The notes below the pieces were generated by a model that worked only from the letters and a program-made list of their open reading frames with translations, was not told where the DNA came from and searched no databases. The position numbers and the translations under genes are program-made. From Bacteroidota bacterium (lineage in GTDB: Bacteria; Bacteroidota; Ignavibacteria; UBA10030): DNA of 49,195 nt. Within the stretch, counting starts at the first letter, position 1. Each line of letters starts with the position of its first letter. The stretch spans positions 1 to 49,195 of the forward strand of contig JAOAFT010000015.1 of NCBI GenBank assembly GCA_026416125.1, written 5' to 3'. Shown in pieces: positions 16,049 to 24,482 of the stretch.

Positions 16049-16936
16049 ATGAGCTTCCGTAATCTCTCTCTTGGGTATGTTCAGATGCGGTGTGAAAGTG
16101 ATGTTGAAAGAAATATTTCGAAAGCGATTGATGGGATAATAACTGCTGCTCGCAAAGGTGCCCACATCGTTTGCTTACAAGAACTCTTTTCAACGCTCTA
16201 TTTCTGTGTAACAGAAGACTATGAACCTTTCAGGCTTGCAGAACCAGTCCCTGGTCCTACAACAGAACGGTTACAAGCAGTGGCGAAGGAGTATAATGTA
16301 GTACTCATAGCATCCCTCTTTGAAAAACGAGCGGAGGGCCTCTACCACAATACTGCTGCTGTTATCGATGCTGATGGAACCTACCGGGGCAAGTATAGGA
16401 AAATGCATATTCCCGATGACCCATCGTTCTACGAGAAGTTTTACTTTATTCCTGGTGACCTTGGTTTTCCTGTTTTTCAAACACGGGTAGGAAGAATAGG
16501 CGTCTTAATCTGTTGGGATCAGTGGTTTCCGGAAGCAGCTCGGATTGCAGCGTTAAAAGGTGCTGAAATCCTTTTCTATCCCACTGCCATAGGATGGGCG
16601 GATGGCGAGCGCGAGGATGTGAAAACGAAACAAGCCGATGCATGGCAAACAATTCAACGTGCCCATGCTATAGCGAATGGTATTCCTATTGTTGCTGTTA
16701 ACAGAGTTGGACATGAAGGAAATCTAACGTTCTGGGGTCAATCATTCGTTGCTGATACATTTGGTGAGATTCTCTATAAATCGCCTTGCGATCAAGAGGA
16801 TATTGCTATTGTGACTATCGATCTCGATCGTACTCAATCCACCCGTGTGCACTGGCCGTTTTTCCGTGATCGACGAATCGATGCATACCATGACATTCTC
16901 AAACGATTTGTTGATGAGGAGCGATCAACACGATGA
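16049..16936 (+). CDS. aguB: N-carbamoylputrescine amidase
   Basis: This nitrilase-superfamily enzyme hydrolyses N-carbamoylputrescine to putrescine, CO2 and ammonia. It has 295 residues, the family length. The Glu-Lys-Cys triad is visible: E45 in CLQELFSTLYF, the lysine in KYRKMHIPDDPSFYEKFYF and the cysteine in GVLICWDQWFPEAAR. The WFPEAARIAALKGAEILFYPTA and VNRVGHEG elements match the AguB branch. Its stop overlaps the start of aguA by four bases, so the two steps of the agmatine route are translationally coupled. Confidence 0.93.
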   Translation: MSFRNLSLGYVQMRCESDVERNISKAIDGIITAARKGAHIVCLQELFSTLYFCVTEDYEPFRLAEPVPGPTTERLQAVAKEYNVVLIASLFEKRAEGLYHNTAAVIDADGTYRGKYRKMHIPDDPSFYEKFYFIPGDLGFPVFQTRVGRIGVLICWDQWFPEAARIAALKGAEILFYPTAIGWADGEREDVKTKQADAWQTIQRAHAIANGIPIVAVNRVGHEGNLTFWGQSFVADTFGEILYKSPCDQEDIAIVTIDLDRTQSTRVHWPFFRDRRIDAYHDILKRFVDEERSTR

Positions 16937-18000
16937 TTCGAGTGAACGGAACACCAAAACAATTAGGTTATCGATTTCCTGCTGAATGGGAACCTCAAGC
17001 AGCGACGTGGCTTTCGTGGGCCCACAAAGAAGAGTCATGGCCTGGAAAATTTGAACCGATTCCATATATCTACACCAACATTGTTCGTACTATTGCACAA
17101 TTCCAGCATGTACACATTAATGTAGTAGATCAGGCAATGTACGATGATGTTATGACGAGGTTAACAAAAGCTCATGTACCACGTGATCGATTCACACTCC
17201 ACCTCATTCCAACGAATGACGCTTGGTGTAGAGACCACGGACCAGCATTTGTGGTGAATCCGAATGCAGAGTATCCTCTTGCAATCGTTGATTGGAACTA
17301 CAATGCATGGGGCGGTAAATATCCTCCGTACGATTTAGATGATGTTGTACCAACACGCATTGCTGAAGAACGAAATCTCCCTGTATTTTACCCAGGAATC
17401 ATTATGGAAGGAGGAGCAATAGATGTTAATGGTGATGGATGCTTACTAACAACGAAAGCATGTCTTCTCAATCCAAATAGAAATCCACACTTGTCACAGC
17501 AAGACATTGAGGTATATTTGAAAGAGTACTATGGACAAGAGAAAATATTGTGGCTCGAAAATGGTATTGTTGGTGATGATACCGATGGACACGTTGATGA
17601 TCTTGCGCGTTTTGTTAACCCAACAACTATTGTTGTTGTCGTTGAAGACGATCCCAAGGATGAAAACTATGAAATCCTTCAAGAAAATCTTCGGATTCTT
17701 CGTACGATGACAGACAAACATGGAAACCCATTTCGGATTGTTGAACTCCCAATGCCTCATCCACTGTTCTACGATGGTCAGCGGCTACCAGCGAGTTATG
17801 CAAACTTCCTTATTGGAAATGGTTTTGTACTAGTCCCAACATTTCAAGATAAAAACGATCTAAAAGCTCTTACAATTCTTCAAAACGAATTTCCTACGAG
17901 GAAAGTAATAGGTATCGATTGCATTGATTTAGTGTGGGGATTGGGGACACTTCACTGTATTAGTCAACAAGAACCAGCTGTGATACACTTTCATATGTAG
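16933..18000 (+). CDS. aguA: agmatine deiminase
   Basis: This enzyme converts agmatine to N-carbamoylputrescine and ammonia, the step before AguB. It has 355 residues. The guanidine-group-modifying fold motifs are present: WLSWAHKEESWPG, NDAWCRDHGPAFVVN, the EGGAIDVNGDG loop, DDTDGHVDDLARFV and the C-terminal catalytic cysteine at 342 in GLGTLHCISQQEP. With aguB it makes putrescine from decarboxylated arginine. An arginine biosynthesis cluster lies further along the window on the other strand. Confidence 0.94.
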   Translation: MIRVNGTPKQLGYRFPAEWEPQAATWLSWAHKEESWPGKFEPIPYIYTNIVRTIAQFQHVHINVVDQAMYDDVMTRLTKAHVPRDRFTLHLIPTNDAWCRDHGPAFVVNPNAEYPLAIVDWNYNAWGGKYPPYDLDDVVPTRIAEERNLPVFYPGIIMEGGAIDVNGDGCLLTTKACLLNPNRNPHLSQQDIEVYLKEYYGQEKILWLENGIVGDDTDGHVDDLARFVNPTTIVVVVEDDPKDENYEILQENLRILRTMTDKHGNPFRIVELPMPHPLFYDGQRLPASYANFLIGNGFVLVPTFQDKNDLKALTILQNEFPTRKVIGIDCIDLVWGLGTLHCISQQEPAVIHFHM

Positions 18001-18011
18001 AGGAGATGCTA

Positions 18012-18380
18012 ATGGCAGACAAACCATACGTTGTAGAATATTACTATAAAGTCCGATGGGGGAGTGTTGATGAGTTTCTCCGACTCTATCGGAAGAATCA
18101 CTACCCTGTTTTGAAGCGACAAATTGCACTTGGGCGTATTCTTTCTGTTACTGCTGATCGCCCTCGATTTCATGGTACAGAAGATGGTCGGTGGGATCTC
18201 CGTGTAACAATTGTGTGGAAAAGTATCCAGTGCCTCGACGATGAGTTTGACGAGAGTGTACTTGCCCAAGAATTATTTCCTGACCAAGAGACGTTTAAGA
18301 GAGAAGAGCAACGACGTTTTGAGCTGCTCCTTGCCCACTGGGATGTTCCAATTGAAGAAGTAGTTTTAGAAGCTGAGTAA
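18012..18380 (+). CDS. conserved small protein of unknown function
   Basis: About 122 residues, with an alternating strand/helix pattern (YVVEYYYKVRWGSVDEFLRL, then HYPVLKRQIALGRILSV, WDLRVTIVWKS). This recalls the dimeric ferredoxin-like EthD/NIPSNAP-type folds, but no specific family is recognised. AGGAG at 18001-18005 stands six bases from ATG 18012, which is preferred to ATG 18006. It is within the plus-strand run between aguA and a glycosyltransferase. Acidic C-terminus, no signal peptide or membrane segment, so probably cytoplasmic. Confidence 0.7.
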   Translation: MADKPYVVEYYYKVRWGSVDEFLRLYRKNHYPVLKRQIALGRILSVTADRPRFHGTEDGRWDLRVTIVWKSIQCLDDEFDESVLAQELFPDQETFKREEQRRFELLLAHWDVPIEEVVLEAE

Positions 18381-18382
18381 AT

Positions 18383-19447
18383 ATGGGCATGGTTCCTTAT
18401 ACGAAAGCACAACGACTACCAGATGATGCTCACATCCTTATTGTACGTACAGATCGTGTAGGCGATCTTGTTCTTACACTTCCAATGATCGACAGCGTGA
18501 AAGAAACATACCCTCAAGCTCACGTTTCGATGCTTGTGCAGTCGTACACGAAGAACCTAGTTGAAAATGACCAGAATGTTACGTCTGTACTTACGTACGA
18601 TGGTTTTAAGAACATCGGATCGTTTTGTTCGTTCGTACGTACGCTGAAAGAAAAGAACTTTACAGCAGCTGTAGTTGCATACCCACGATTTCTGGTTGCT
18701 TTGGCACTCTGGTATGCTCGGGTTCCAGTACGCGTTGGTACGGGGTATCGATGGTATTCATTTCTCTTCAACAGAAAAGTATACGAGCACAGGAAACGAG
18801 TGCAAAAACATGAGGCAGAATATAATCTATCCTTATTGCAAGCAATCGGTTGTCAGATGCCAGAGGTTCTTCGGTGTGTATTGAAGCTTACAGAGGAAGA
18901 AGAGCGAAAAGGTGCAATAGTACGGGAATCACTAGGAATTCGATCACAGGAAGTGTTAATTGTACTTCACCCGGGGAGTGGAGGGTCCGCAAGAGATTGG
19001 AAAAAAGAACGATTTGGTGAACTCGCTCGTGTGTTACTGCAACGGAAGTATCGCGTTGTTATTAGTGGAACGGAAAGAGAAAAAGAGTTAGTTTCCTATG
19101 TAGCACAACACGCTGGGGCAGAATGCCTCCAGTTCATAAGTACACTTTCGTTGCGAGAATTTGCTGCATTTCTCAAAACAGCTCAGTGTGTAGTGGCAAA
19201 TTCGACTGGACCTTTACACCTCGCTGCAGCTGTTGGTACACCGGTGGTTGGTTTCTATCCACCTGTAAAAGTGATGAGCCCGGTACGGTGGGGTCCACTT
19301 ACACTTAAGAAAAGAATCTTTGTACCCGATCCATCCCGGTGTTCTCGATGTAATGGTAGAATGTGTCGGGGAAATGATTGTATGGATCAAATTGAGGTTA
19401 ACGATGTTGTAACAGCTGTAGGAGAACTGTTGAAGGATGATATATAA
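18383..19447 (+). CDS. glycosyltransferase family 9 (heptosyltransferase-like)
   Basis: A 354-residue protein with the GT9 layout. The N-terminal motif is LIVRTDRVGDLVLTLPMIDS, the central HPGSGGSARDWKKERFGELA is the ADP-heptose-binding region, and VVANSTGPLHLAAAVGTPVVG follows. GT9 enzymes add heptose or related sugars to the inner core of lipopolysaccharide on the cytoplasmic face of the inner membrane. The C-terminus has a four-cysteine cluster (CSRCNGRMCRGNDC), also seen in part of the family. The acceptor cannot be told from the sequence. Its 3' end overlaps the next gene by 11 bases. Confidence 0.88.
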   Translation: MGMVPYTKAQRLPDDAHILIVRTDRVGDLVLTLPMIDSVKETYPQAHVSMLVQSYTKNLVENDQNVTSVLTYDGFKNIGSFCSFVRTLKEKNFTAAVVAYPRFLVALALWYARVPVRVGTGYRWYSFLFNRKVYEHRKRVQKHEAEYNLSLLQAIGCQMPEVLRCVLKLTEEEERKGAIVRESLGIRSQEVLIVLHPGSGGSARDWKKERFGELARVLLQRKYRVVISGTEREKELVSYVAQHAGAECLQFISTLSLREFAAFLKTAQCVVANSTGPLHLAAAVGTPVVGFYPPVKVMSPVRWGPLTLKKRIFVPDPSRCSRCNGRMCRGNDCMDQIEVNDVVTAVGELLKDDI

Positions 19448-20267
19448 TGTGAAAATCACCGTGCCGATCACACGTTGTAGTTTCGTTTTGCTTGTTTGTA
19501 TAGGGCTCTGGAATTCACGTCTGTTTCCACAATCTCCTGTAACACCTGCAGAAAGTCTCCGTGTTATTCAACACAGTGCTTTCGAGGTAGGGGAACGACT
19601 TGTATTCGATGTAAAATACAGTTTCATTGTGGCAGGAGAAGCAGTGTTTCGTATTTCGGAGATGAGTGAATACAATGGTCGCCAGTGTTATCGTGTAGAA
19701 TTTACCGTGCAATCGACTCCAACGTTTTCATGGATCTATAAGGTCGATGATTGGTACGAGTCACTCATCGATAAGAATGGTATATTCCCCTGGCGTTTTA
19801 AACAGCGACTCCGCGAAGGGAAGTATAGGAATGATTTCGAAGCACGGTTTGATCAGGTAAACCATGTTGCGTACACAGAGAAAGGACAATATCGCATTCC
19901 ACCGTATGTATACGATGCAGTTTCTGCGTTTTACTATGTTCGGACACTTGATTTTTCAAAGAGTCGACCAGGGGAGAGAATTATTCTCCACAATTTCTAT
20001 AAAGATTCGACATACACACTCGCTGTAAAGTTTTTAGGACATCAGCAAATATCAATTGCAGCAGGGAAGTTTAACACACTTGTTATTGAACCACTCATGC
20101 AAGAAGGAGGGCTCTTCAAAAGTGAGGGTCGTATTATTATTTGGCTTACGAATGATACAAAAAAGATTCCTGTAAAAGTGAGCACGAAGGTTCTTGTTGG
20201 GTCAATCGATGCTGAATTAAGGGAATATACTGGAGTAGTGGGACCAATAAGGGCAAAAGTAGAATGA
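19437..20267 (+). CDS. DUF3108-type exported protein
   Basis: A 276-residue protein with a signal peptide (hydrophobic segment CSFVLLVCIGLWNSRLF) followed by the DUF3108 pattern: FEVGERLVFDVKYSFIVAGEA, then YRVEFTVQSTPTFSWIYKVDDW and WRFKQRLREGKYRND. The family forms a beta-rich envelope protein whose function is not established. It sits between a heptosyltransferase and a DHS-like gene. The start overlaps the GT9 gene, which suggests coupled translation. Confidence 0.8.
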   Translation: MIYNVKITVPITRCSFVLLVCIGLWNSRLFPQSPVTPAESLRVIQHSAFEVGERLVFDVKYSFIVAGEAVFRISEMSEYNGRQCYRVEFTVQSTPTFSWIYKVDDWYESLIDKNGIFPWRFKQRLREGKYRNDFEARFDQVNHVAYTEKGQYRIPPYVYDAVSAFYYVRTLDFSKSRPGERIILHNFYKDSTYTLAVKFLGHQQISIAAGKFNTLVIEPLMQEGGLFKSEGRIIIWLTNDTKKIPVKVSTKVLVGSIDAELREYTGVVGPIRAKVE

Positions 20268-20281
20268 GGTGTAGTTATACA

Positions 20282-21235
20282 ATGGCAAAGTACACTAAAG
20301 CAAGTTTGGATAATGTATGGACATATTCTATCGAAGAACGGAAAAGTAAAGTACGGCCAAATGAATTTGCAAAACCAATTCGATCTGGGAAAATACCAGT
20401 TTCTGAATTTCTCGATTCGCTTCCAAATATTCTCATGGGAGAGCAGTTTCGCATATTAGTTGATGATATCATTAAGGCGCGAAAGAAGAAAAAGCCAGTA
20501 ATTTTAATGATGGGGGCGCACGTTGTAAAGGTAGGATGTAGCCCACTCATTATTGATCTTCTCAAACGGAATGTACTTACTCACATAGCAATGAACAGTG
20601 CGGCAGCTATTCACGACGTGGAACTAGCTATCTGGGGGCACACATCGGAGGATGTAGCATCAGCAATTCTCGATGGCTCATTTGGTATGGCTCGTGAAAC
20701 AGGAGAATTTATTAATGGCAAGATACTCGAAGGAGTTACGAATTCAGATGCTGGATATGGGGAGGTTTTAGGGCGGGCAATTTGCGAAGCAAAAGGGAAA
20801 TACCGACGATATAGTATTTTGGCAACATGTTACGAACTTGGCATCCCGGTTACTGTTCACGCAGCTATTGGTACTGATATCGTTCATCAGCAGCCATCAA
20901 TGGATGGCTCGGCGACAGGTGAATTAACATTTCGTGATTTTCGTGTGTTAATTAATTCTGTAAAAGATTTGCAGCACAATGGTGTTGTATTGAATGTTGG
21001 TTCTGCTGTTATATTGCCAGAAGTGTTTTTGAAAGCCCTTACAGTTGCTCGAAATCTTAACTACCCAGCACGTGGGTTTACAACTGCAACGTTCGATATG
21101 AATCGTCACTACCGACCATTTGTCAACGTTGTGCAACGACCAACACAAGATGGTGGGAAAGGGTTTTACTTTGTTGGTCACCATGAAATTCTCTTTCCTC
21201 TCTTAGCAGCAAGTATCATTTCAAGGATGAAGTAG
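20282..21235 (+). CDS. bacterial deoxyhypusine-synthase-family protein
   Basis: About 317 residues from ATG 20282 (an earlier ATG at 20264 overlaps the previous stop). Family motifs are PVILMMGAHVVKVGCSPLII, MNSAAAIHDVELAIWGHTSED, VTVHAAIGTDIVHQQPS and NVGSAVILPEVFLKAL. True deoxyhypusine synthases use NAD and spermidine to modify eIF5A, which bacteria lack. Bacterial relatives are thought to act in polyamine chemistry such as homospermidine formation (family knowledge, substrate not shown here). The lysine used as imine carrier in the eukaryotic enzyme cannot be placed with certainty; the GGKGFYFVGHHE segment is a candidate. The aguA and aguB genes lie 2-4 kb upstream in the same run. Confidence 0.85.
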   Translation: MAKYTKASLDNVWTYSIEERKSKVRPNEFAKPIRSGKIPVSEFLDSLPNILMGEQFRILVDDIIKARKKKKPVILMMGAHVVKVGCSPLIIDLLKRNVLTHIAMNSAAAIHDVELAIWGHTSEDVASAILDGSFGMARETGEFINGKILEGVTNSDAGYGEVLGRAICEAKGKYRRYSILATCYELGIPVTVHAAIGTDIVHQQPSMDGSATGELTFRDFRVLINSVKDLQHNGVVLNVGSAVILPEVFLKALTVARNLNYPARGFTTATFDMNRHYRPFVNVVQRPTQDGGKGFYFVGHHEILFPLLAASIISRMK

Positions 21236-21236
21236 T

Positions 21237-22181
21237 ATGGACGAATTCAAGAATAATGAGCACCAGGAGGTACTCCACAATGGACGAGTACCGTTTGTTG
21301 AACGGTATAGAATCCACCCCTTATTATTTGCGGGATTGGTCCTCTGTAGTATTTTTATTCTCTATCAGGTTGGTGGTGGTTTACTTTCGTTTGTCATTTC
21401 AGAAATATTGCAGAAACCACTCCTCCACGTTTCTGTTCTCCGGTGGTCTGCAGTTATTGGTCAGGTATTCTTTATTTTTGTTCCAACAATAGCCTTAGCA
21501 AAGCTCCTGACATTAACGTTCAAAGATGTTTTCCGTTTGCGCATTCCTACTTTGAAGGAATCGACATTTGCTCTGCTCTCAATGCTTGTCCTACAGTGGT
21601 TGTTCGACGTTTACAAGGAATTACAGAACCTTATTCCTATTCCAGTTTACATTGAGGAGTTACTCCGCCCATGGAAACAAATGATTCTTGAAATGACGAA
21701 AACCATTGCACAGGCCCACTCAATACCAGAGCTCTTCTTAGTGTTGCTTGTTGTTGCTGTCATGCCCTCGATTATTGAAGAATGTTTGTTCCGTGGACTG
21801 GTTCAGCGCACCTTCGAATATGTTTTTTCACCATTTGTGGCTGCAGTTTTTTCGGGGGCGCTCTTTGGTGTTTTCCACCTCAATCCGTTCGATCTTGTAC
21901 CACTTGTTGGAATTGGTATTTTTCTTGCTCTTCTCAGGTACCGATCACAAACAATCGTTCTTCCAATTGTTGCTCATTTTCTCAATAATGCAGTTGCGAT
22001 TTTTGCACTCTACATGGGATATGATGAAGAAACATCATCACTTGCTTCTAGTTTAGGAACCTATGGAATTCCTTTCCTTCTTCTCTATTTACTATTGGTA
22101 GGGATGATATTCATTATTGCTTTTCGTTTGTACTTAAAATCGACAACTACAATTCAACAAAGTTCCTCACTGTACGAGTAG
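21237..22181 (+). CDS. CPBP-family intramembrane glutamic protease
   Basis: A 314-residue multi-pass membrane protein with about eight hydrophobic segments. The Rce1/CAAX-protease-like motifs are present: EECLFRGLVQ (EExxxR), FGVFHLNPFD (FxxxH) and a late HFLNN. These residues form the active site in the membrane. In bacteria the family serves in bacteriocin self-immunity and protein processing; the substrate here is unknown. It starts immediately after the DHS-like gene, followed by cdsA. Confidence 0.87.
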   Translation: MDEFKNNEHQEVLHNGRVPFVERYRIHPLLFAGLVLCSIFILYQVGGGLLSFVISEILQKPLLHVSVLRWSAVIGQVFFIFVPTIALAKLLTLTFKDVFRLRIPTLKESTFALLSMLVLQWLFDVYKELQNLIPIPVYIEELLRPWKQMILEMTKTIAQAHSIPELFLVLLVVAVMPSIIEECLFRGLVQRTFEYVFSPFVAAVFSGALFGVFHLNPFDLVPLVGIGIFLALLRYRSQTIVLPIVAHFLNNAVAIFALYMGYDEETSSLASSLGTYGIPFLLLYLLLVGMIFIIAFRLYLKSTTTIQQSSSLYE

Positions 22182-22202
22182 TAATGGAAAAGAGATCCTG
22201 CT

Positions 22203-23150
22203 ATGTCACAATTTGAAAAACTAACATCTCGTAGTATTGTTGCAATACTGGGAATACCATGTATACTGTGGTTAACACTTGCTGGAAGCTACTACTTTTG
22301 GATACTTATTACACTCATTTCATCCTTAACATTGTATGAATTTTATGAGCTCACCGAACAAAAGGGAGCAGTTCCATACAAGTGGTTAGGAATTCTTGGT
22401 GGTATATGCATTACCACTGTTTTTATCTACGAACGGCTTCAACTTGATATCTATAAATATTTCGCTGATCATGGCATTCACCTTGCAATGTTCTCACTGC
22501 ATCAACTCTTTACTGTAACGGTCATAGTTCTTTTACTTATCACACTCATTATTGAACTTTTTCGACAACAAGGATCTCCGATTCTCAATGTAACTGCAAC
22601 ACTAGGTGGTATGATGATTGTTTCTCTTTCTTTTGGAACACTCATTTTTACACGTGAATTGTTCCCCTCTGGATTCCCAGTCTATAAATTTTTTTCTACG
22701 GCGTTCCCCTCCGATGAGCAACTTCTTCAGATAGATCGATGGGGAGGGTATACCGTTGCAGCAGTGTTTGTTTCAATATGGATGTGTGACACGGCAGCGT
22801 ACTTTGGAGGGTCTCGCTTTGGGAAACACAAGCTCTTTGAGCGGGTGAGTCCAAAGAAAAGTTGGGAAGGAGCACTTTTGGGATTTATTTTTGCTGTTAT
22901 TACAATGGTAAGTGCTAAAGCGCTTTTTCTCGAGTACTTGAGTACCATCCATGCAGTTATTCTTGGAGTACTCATTGGTATTTTCGGTCAGATTGGTGAT
23001 TTGATTGAATCGCGGTTTAAACGCGATGCGGGTGTAAAAGATTCATCGTCTCTTCTTCCAGGACACGGTGGTGTGTACGATCGATTTGATAGTTTGGTAT
23101 TCATTTCGCCAATTGTGTATCTTTATATAGATTTCATTGTGCTTTCATAA
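22203..23150 (+). CDS. cdsA: phosphatidate cytidylyltransferase
   Basis: CdsA makes CDP-diacylglycerol from phosphatidic acid and CTP, the entry to phospholipid synthesis. The 315-residue protein has about eight membrane segments. It ends with the CdsA signature: KDSSSLLPGHGGVYDRFDSL preceded by GQIGDLIESRFKRDAGVKD. DTAAYFGGSRFGKHKLFERVSPKKSWEG is the usual upstream part. It starts 20 bases after the CPBP gene and belongs to the same plus-strand run. Confidence 0.95.
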   Translation: MSQFEKLTSRSIVAILGIPCILWLTLAGSYYFWILITLISSLTLYEFYELTEQKGAVPYKWLGILGGICITTVFIYERLQLDIYKYFADHGIHLAMFSLHQLFTVTVIVLLLITLIIELFRQQGSPILNVTATLGGMMIVSLSFGTLIFTRELFPSGFPVYKFFSTAFPSDEQLLQIDRWGGYTVAAVFVSIWMCDTAAYFGGSRFGKHKLFERVSPKKSWEGALLGFIFAVITMVSAKALFLEYLSTIHAVILGVLIGIFGQIGDLIESRFKRDAGVKDSSSLLPGHGGVYDRFDSLVFISPIVYLYIDFIVLS

Positions 23151-23165
23151 GCTGGATACCAACGA

Positions 23166-24482
23166 ATGGTTCGTAAAACGAAAGTGTGTGTTATAACATT
23201 GGGATGTCCGAAGAACACGGTCGATTCAGAACATCTCCTTGCGCAATTAGATACTAGTACCTACGAAATTCTCCCAGAACCAGATGATGCAGAAATTGTT
23301 GTTATTAATACGTGTGGGTTCATTCAAGATGCAAAAGAGGAATCCATCGATACAATTCTTGAGGCAGTTGAACGAAAACGAGAAGGTTGTTTGAAACGTG
23401 TCATTGTAATGGGTTGTCTCTCACAGCGTTATCGTACCGAACTCCAATACGAGATACCAGAAGTTGATGCATACTTTGGAACTGAAGAACTTCCCGATGT
23501 AGTACGATTTTTGAAGGTTGACTATAAACCTGAATTGAGGTGTGAACGCTACATAACAACACCCAAGCACTTCGCATACTTGAAAATTTCCGAAGGGTGT
23601 AACCATCCTTGTTCGTTCTGTGCTATTCCTCTCATTCGTGGAAAGTATCGTTCAGTCCCACGGGAAATAGTTGTACACGAAGCACGTCGATTGGCAGAGA
23701 AAGGTGTCAAGGAATTAATTCTCATTGCCCAAGATACAACGTCCTATGGAATTGATTTATATGGAACACGAGAACTCCCATCGTTAGTTCGCGAATTGAA
23801 TATGATTGATGGAATAGAGTGGATCCGACTCTTGTATACATATCCTGGGCAATTTCCCTTAGAGCTTATTGATGTTTTCCATTCTTGTGATAAACTCTGT
23901 CACTACCTCGATATTCCCATACAACACATTTCAGATTCTGTATTACGCTCGATGCAACGTGGGATTTCAGCACGTGCGACGAAGGAACTTCTCTACAAAT
24001 TGAAAACCGAAATACCAGATATTGCACTACGAACAACACTTATGGTCGGCTACCCTACCGAAACTAATGATGATTTTCAACAGTTGTACGATTTTGTTGG
24101 TGAAATGCAGTTCCATCGTCTTGGTGTGTTTACATACTCCCAAGAAGAAGGTACCACTGCATACGAACTAGGTGATCCTATCCCACAGGAAGTTAAAAAT
24201 CAACGGCACGATGCACTCATGATTCTGCAGCGTGAAATCTCTTTACGTCGAAATGAAACCCTTGTTGGAACGCAAGTACGTATAATGATCGATGAAGTTA
24301 ACAAAGGGTACGCCATTGGACGAACATCGTGGGATGCTCCGGAAATAGATCAAGAAGTGATGCTCTACAGTACTTCGTTACCAACTGTTGGTTCAATTAT
24401 ACCAGTCAAAATTGTTTCAGCAGCTGAATATGATCTTGAAGCCAGATTGATCGAAAAGTCATCTGAGGATACTATACTATGA
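23166..24482 (+). CDS. rimO: ribosomal protein S12 methylthiotransferase
   Basis: RimO is a radical-SAM enzyme that adds a methylthio group to a conserved aspartate of ribosomal protein S12. It has 438 residues. The N-terminal MTTase domain has VITLGCPKNTVDSEHLLAQL with NTCGF and MGCLSQRY supplying the other cluster cysteines. The radical SAM triad is in EGCNHPCSFCAIPLIRGKYR, and a C-terminal TRAM domain (about 370-435) follows. Start at ATG 23166. Its end overlaps the next start by four bases. Confidence 0.95.
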   Translation: MVRKTKVCVITLGCPKNTVDSEHLLAQLDTSTYEILPEPDDAEIVVINTCGFIQDAKEESIDTILEAVERKREGCLKRVIVMGCLSQRYRTELQYEIPEVDAYFGTEELPDVVRFLKVDYKPELRCERYITTPKHFAYLKISEGCNHPCSFCAIPLIRGKYRSVPREIVVHEARRLAEKGVKELILIAQDTTSYGIDLYGTRELPSLVRELNMIDGIEWIRLLYTYPGQFPLELIDVFHSCDKLCHYLDIPIQHISDSVLRSMQRGISARATKELLYKLKTEIPDIALRTTLMVGYPTETNDDFQQLYDFVGEMQFHRLGVFTYSQEEGTTAYELGDPIPQEVKNQRHDALMILQREISLRRNETLVGTQVRIMIDEVNKGYAIGRTSWDAPEIDQEVMLYSTSLPTVGSIIPVKIVSAAEYDLEARLIEKSSEDTIL

